Assembly: GCF_000495795.1 (NCBI RefSeq)
Contig: NZ_AWGD01000023.1
Span: 1 to 64,000 of the forward strand
Direction: 5' to 3'
Length of the DNA stretch: 64,000 nucleotides
Source: Asticcacaulis sp. AC460
GTDB lineage: Bacteria; Pseudomonadota; Alphaproteobacteria; Caulobacterales; Caulobacteraceae
Shown here: one piece after another, positions 63,954 to 64,000 of the stretch
Layout: each line of letters starts with the position of its first letter
How positions within the stretch are numbered: the first letter of the stretch is position 1
The notes under the pieces: model-generated
The model's input: the letters and a program-made list of their open reading frames with translations, nothing else
Told to the model about the DNA's origin: nothing
The model's database searches: none
Translations under genes and position numbers: made by a program

Positions 63954-64000
63954 CCGGTTTGCGTCAGCAAACAAAACTCAAGACACTCATGGGTTCGGCG

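Overview
The window reads as a chromosomal segment of a free-living, oligotrophic alphaproteobacterium, most likely a Caulobacteraceae member (Asticcacaulis/Caulobacter/Brevundimonas-like). This is inferred from the high GC, three large TonB-dependent receptors paired with polymer- and ester-degrading enzymes, LacI/GntR-controlled uptake loci, a xylose-type GTTAGCGCTAAC operator, and intergenic palindromes of alphaproteobacterial type. No transposase, integrase or CRISPR array is visible. The genus is a guess from style, not a database result.

Layout. 0-7.1 kb: a translationally coupled catabolic operon on the minus strand (CapA-like phosphatase, EamA transporter, MmgE/PrpD, cytochrome P450), divergent from a Bcr/CflA drug exporter and a LacI regulator; the same operator/promoter block occurs twice. 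7.3-10.8 kb: operon of an anion-type MFS carrier, a secreted di-heme cytochrome c and an OmpA-like periplasmic protein. 11.2-13.9 kb: a compact, visibly AT-richer anti-phage-type cassette: CD-NTase (SMODS + AGS-C), S-4TM pore effector and a dual-specificity-type phosphatase. 14.5 kb: a DUF1877 gene. 15.1-24.6 kb: an eight-gene operon in which seven genes overlap by 4 nt. It combines a TRAP transporter, two 2-hydroxyacyl-CoA dehydratase-family proteins, a single and a double CaiB/BaiF CoA-transferase and a second CapA-like phosphatase. It is divergent from a GntR regulator and lies next to a TonB receptor (25.4-28.0 kb).

28.3-39.6 kb: secreted alpha/beta hydrolase, Tat-exported beta-helix protein, second TonB receptor, an ArgP/ArgO-like regulator-exporter pair, a decayed DapA-like pseudogene, a subclass B3 metallo-beta-lactamase-like lipoprotein and an esterase behind a xylose-type operator. 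39.9-54.7 kb: GH78 rhamnosidase-like enzyme, third TonB receptor, type-B carboxylesterase, a LysR-linked aldo/keto reductase cluster, a second LacI regulator with CAGCGCTG-centred operators, and a tannase/feruloyl esterase. Together these look like a locus for taking up and de-acylating plant glycosides or phenolic esters. 54.9-57.8 kb: YceI, a cytochrome b561-YceI fusion, an NTF2-like protein and MarR. 57.9-64 kb: core chromosome with tRNA-Gly, tRNA-Tyr, rlmB, a TerC-family protein, two DUF805 proteins, dienelactone hydrolase and metG.

Most interesting systems: (1) the CD-NTase/S-4TM cassette with a phosphatase third gene, which fits none of the usual CBASS accessory types; (2) the TRAP/2-hydroxyacyl-CoA dehydratase/CaiB/CapA operon, which lacks the ATP-dependent activator normally required by that dehydratase family. 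The duplicated operators and the tRNA-Gly 3-prime fragment at 39.7 kb are also worth following.
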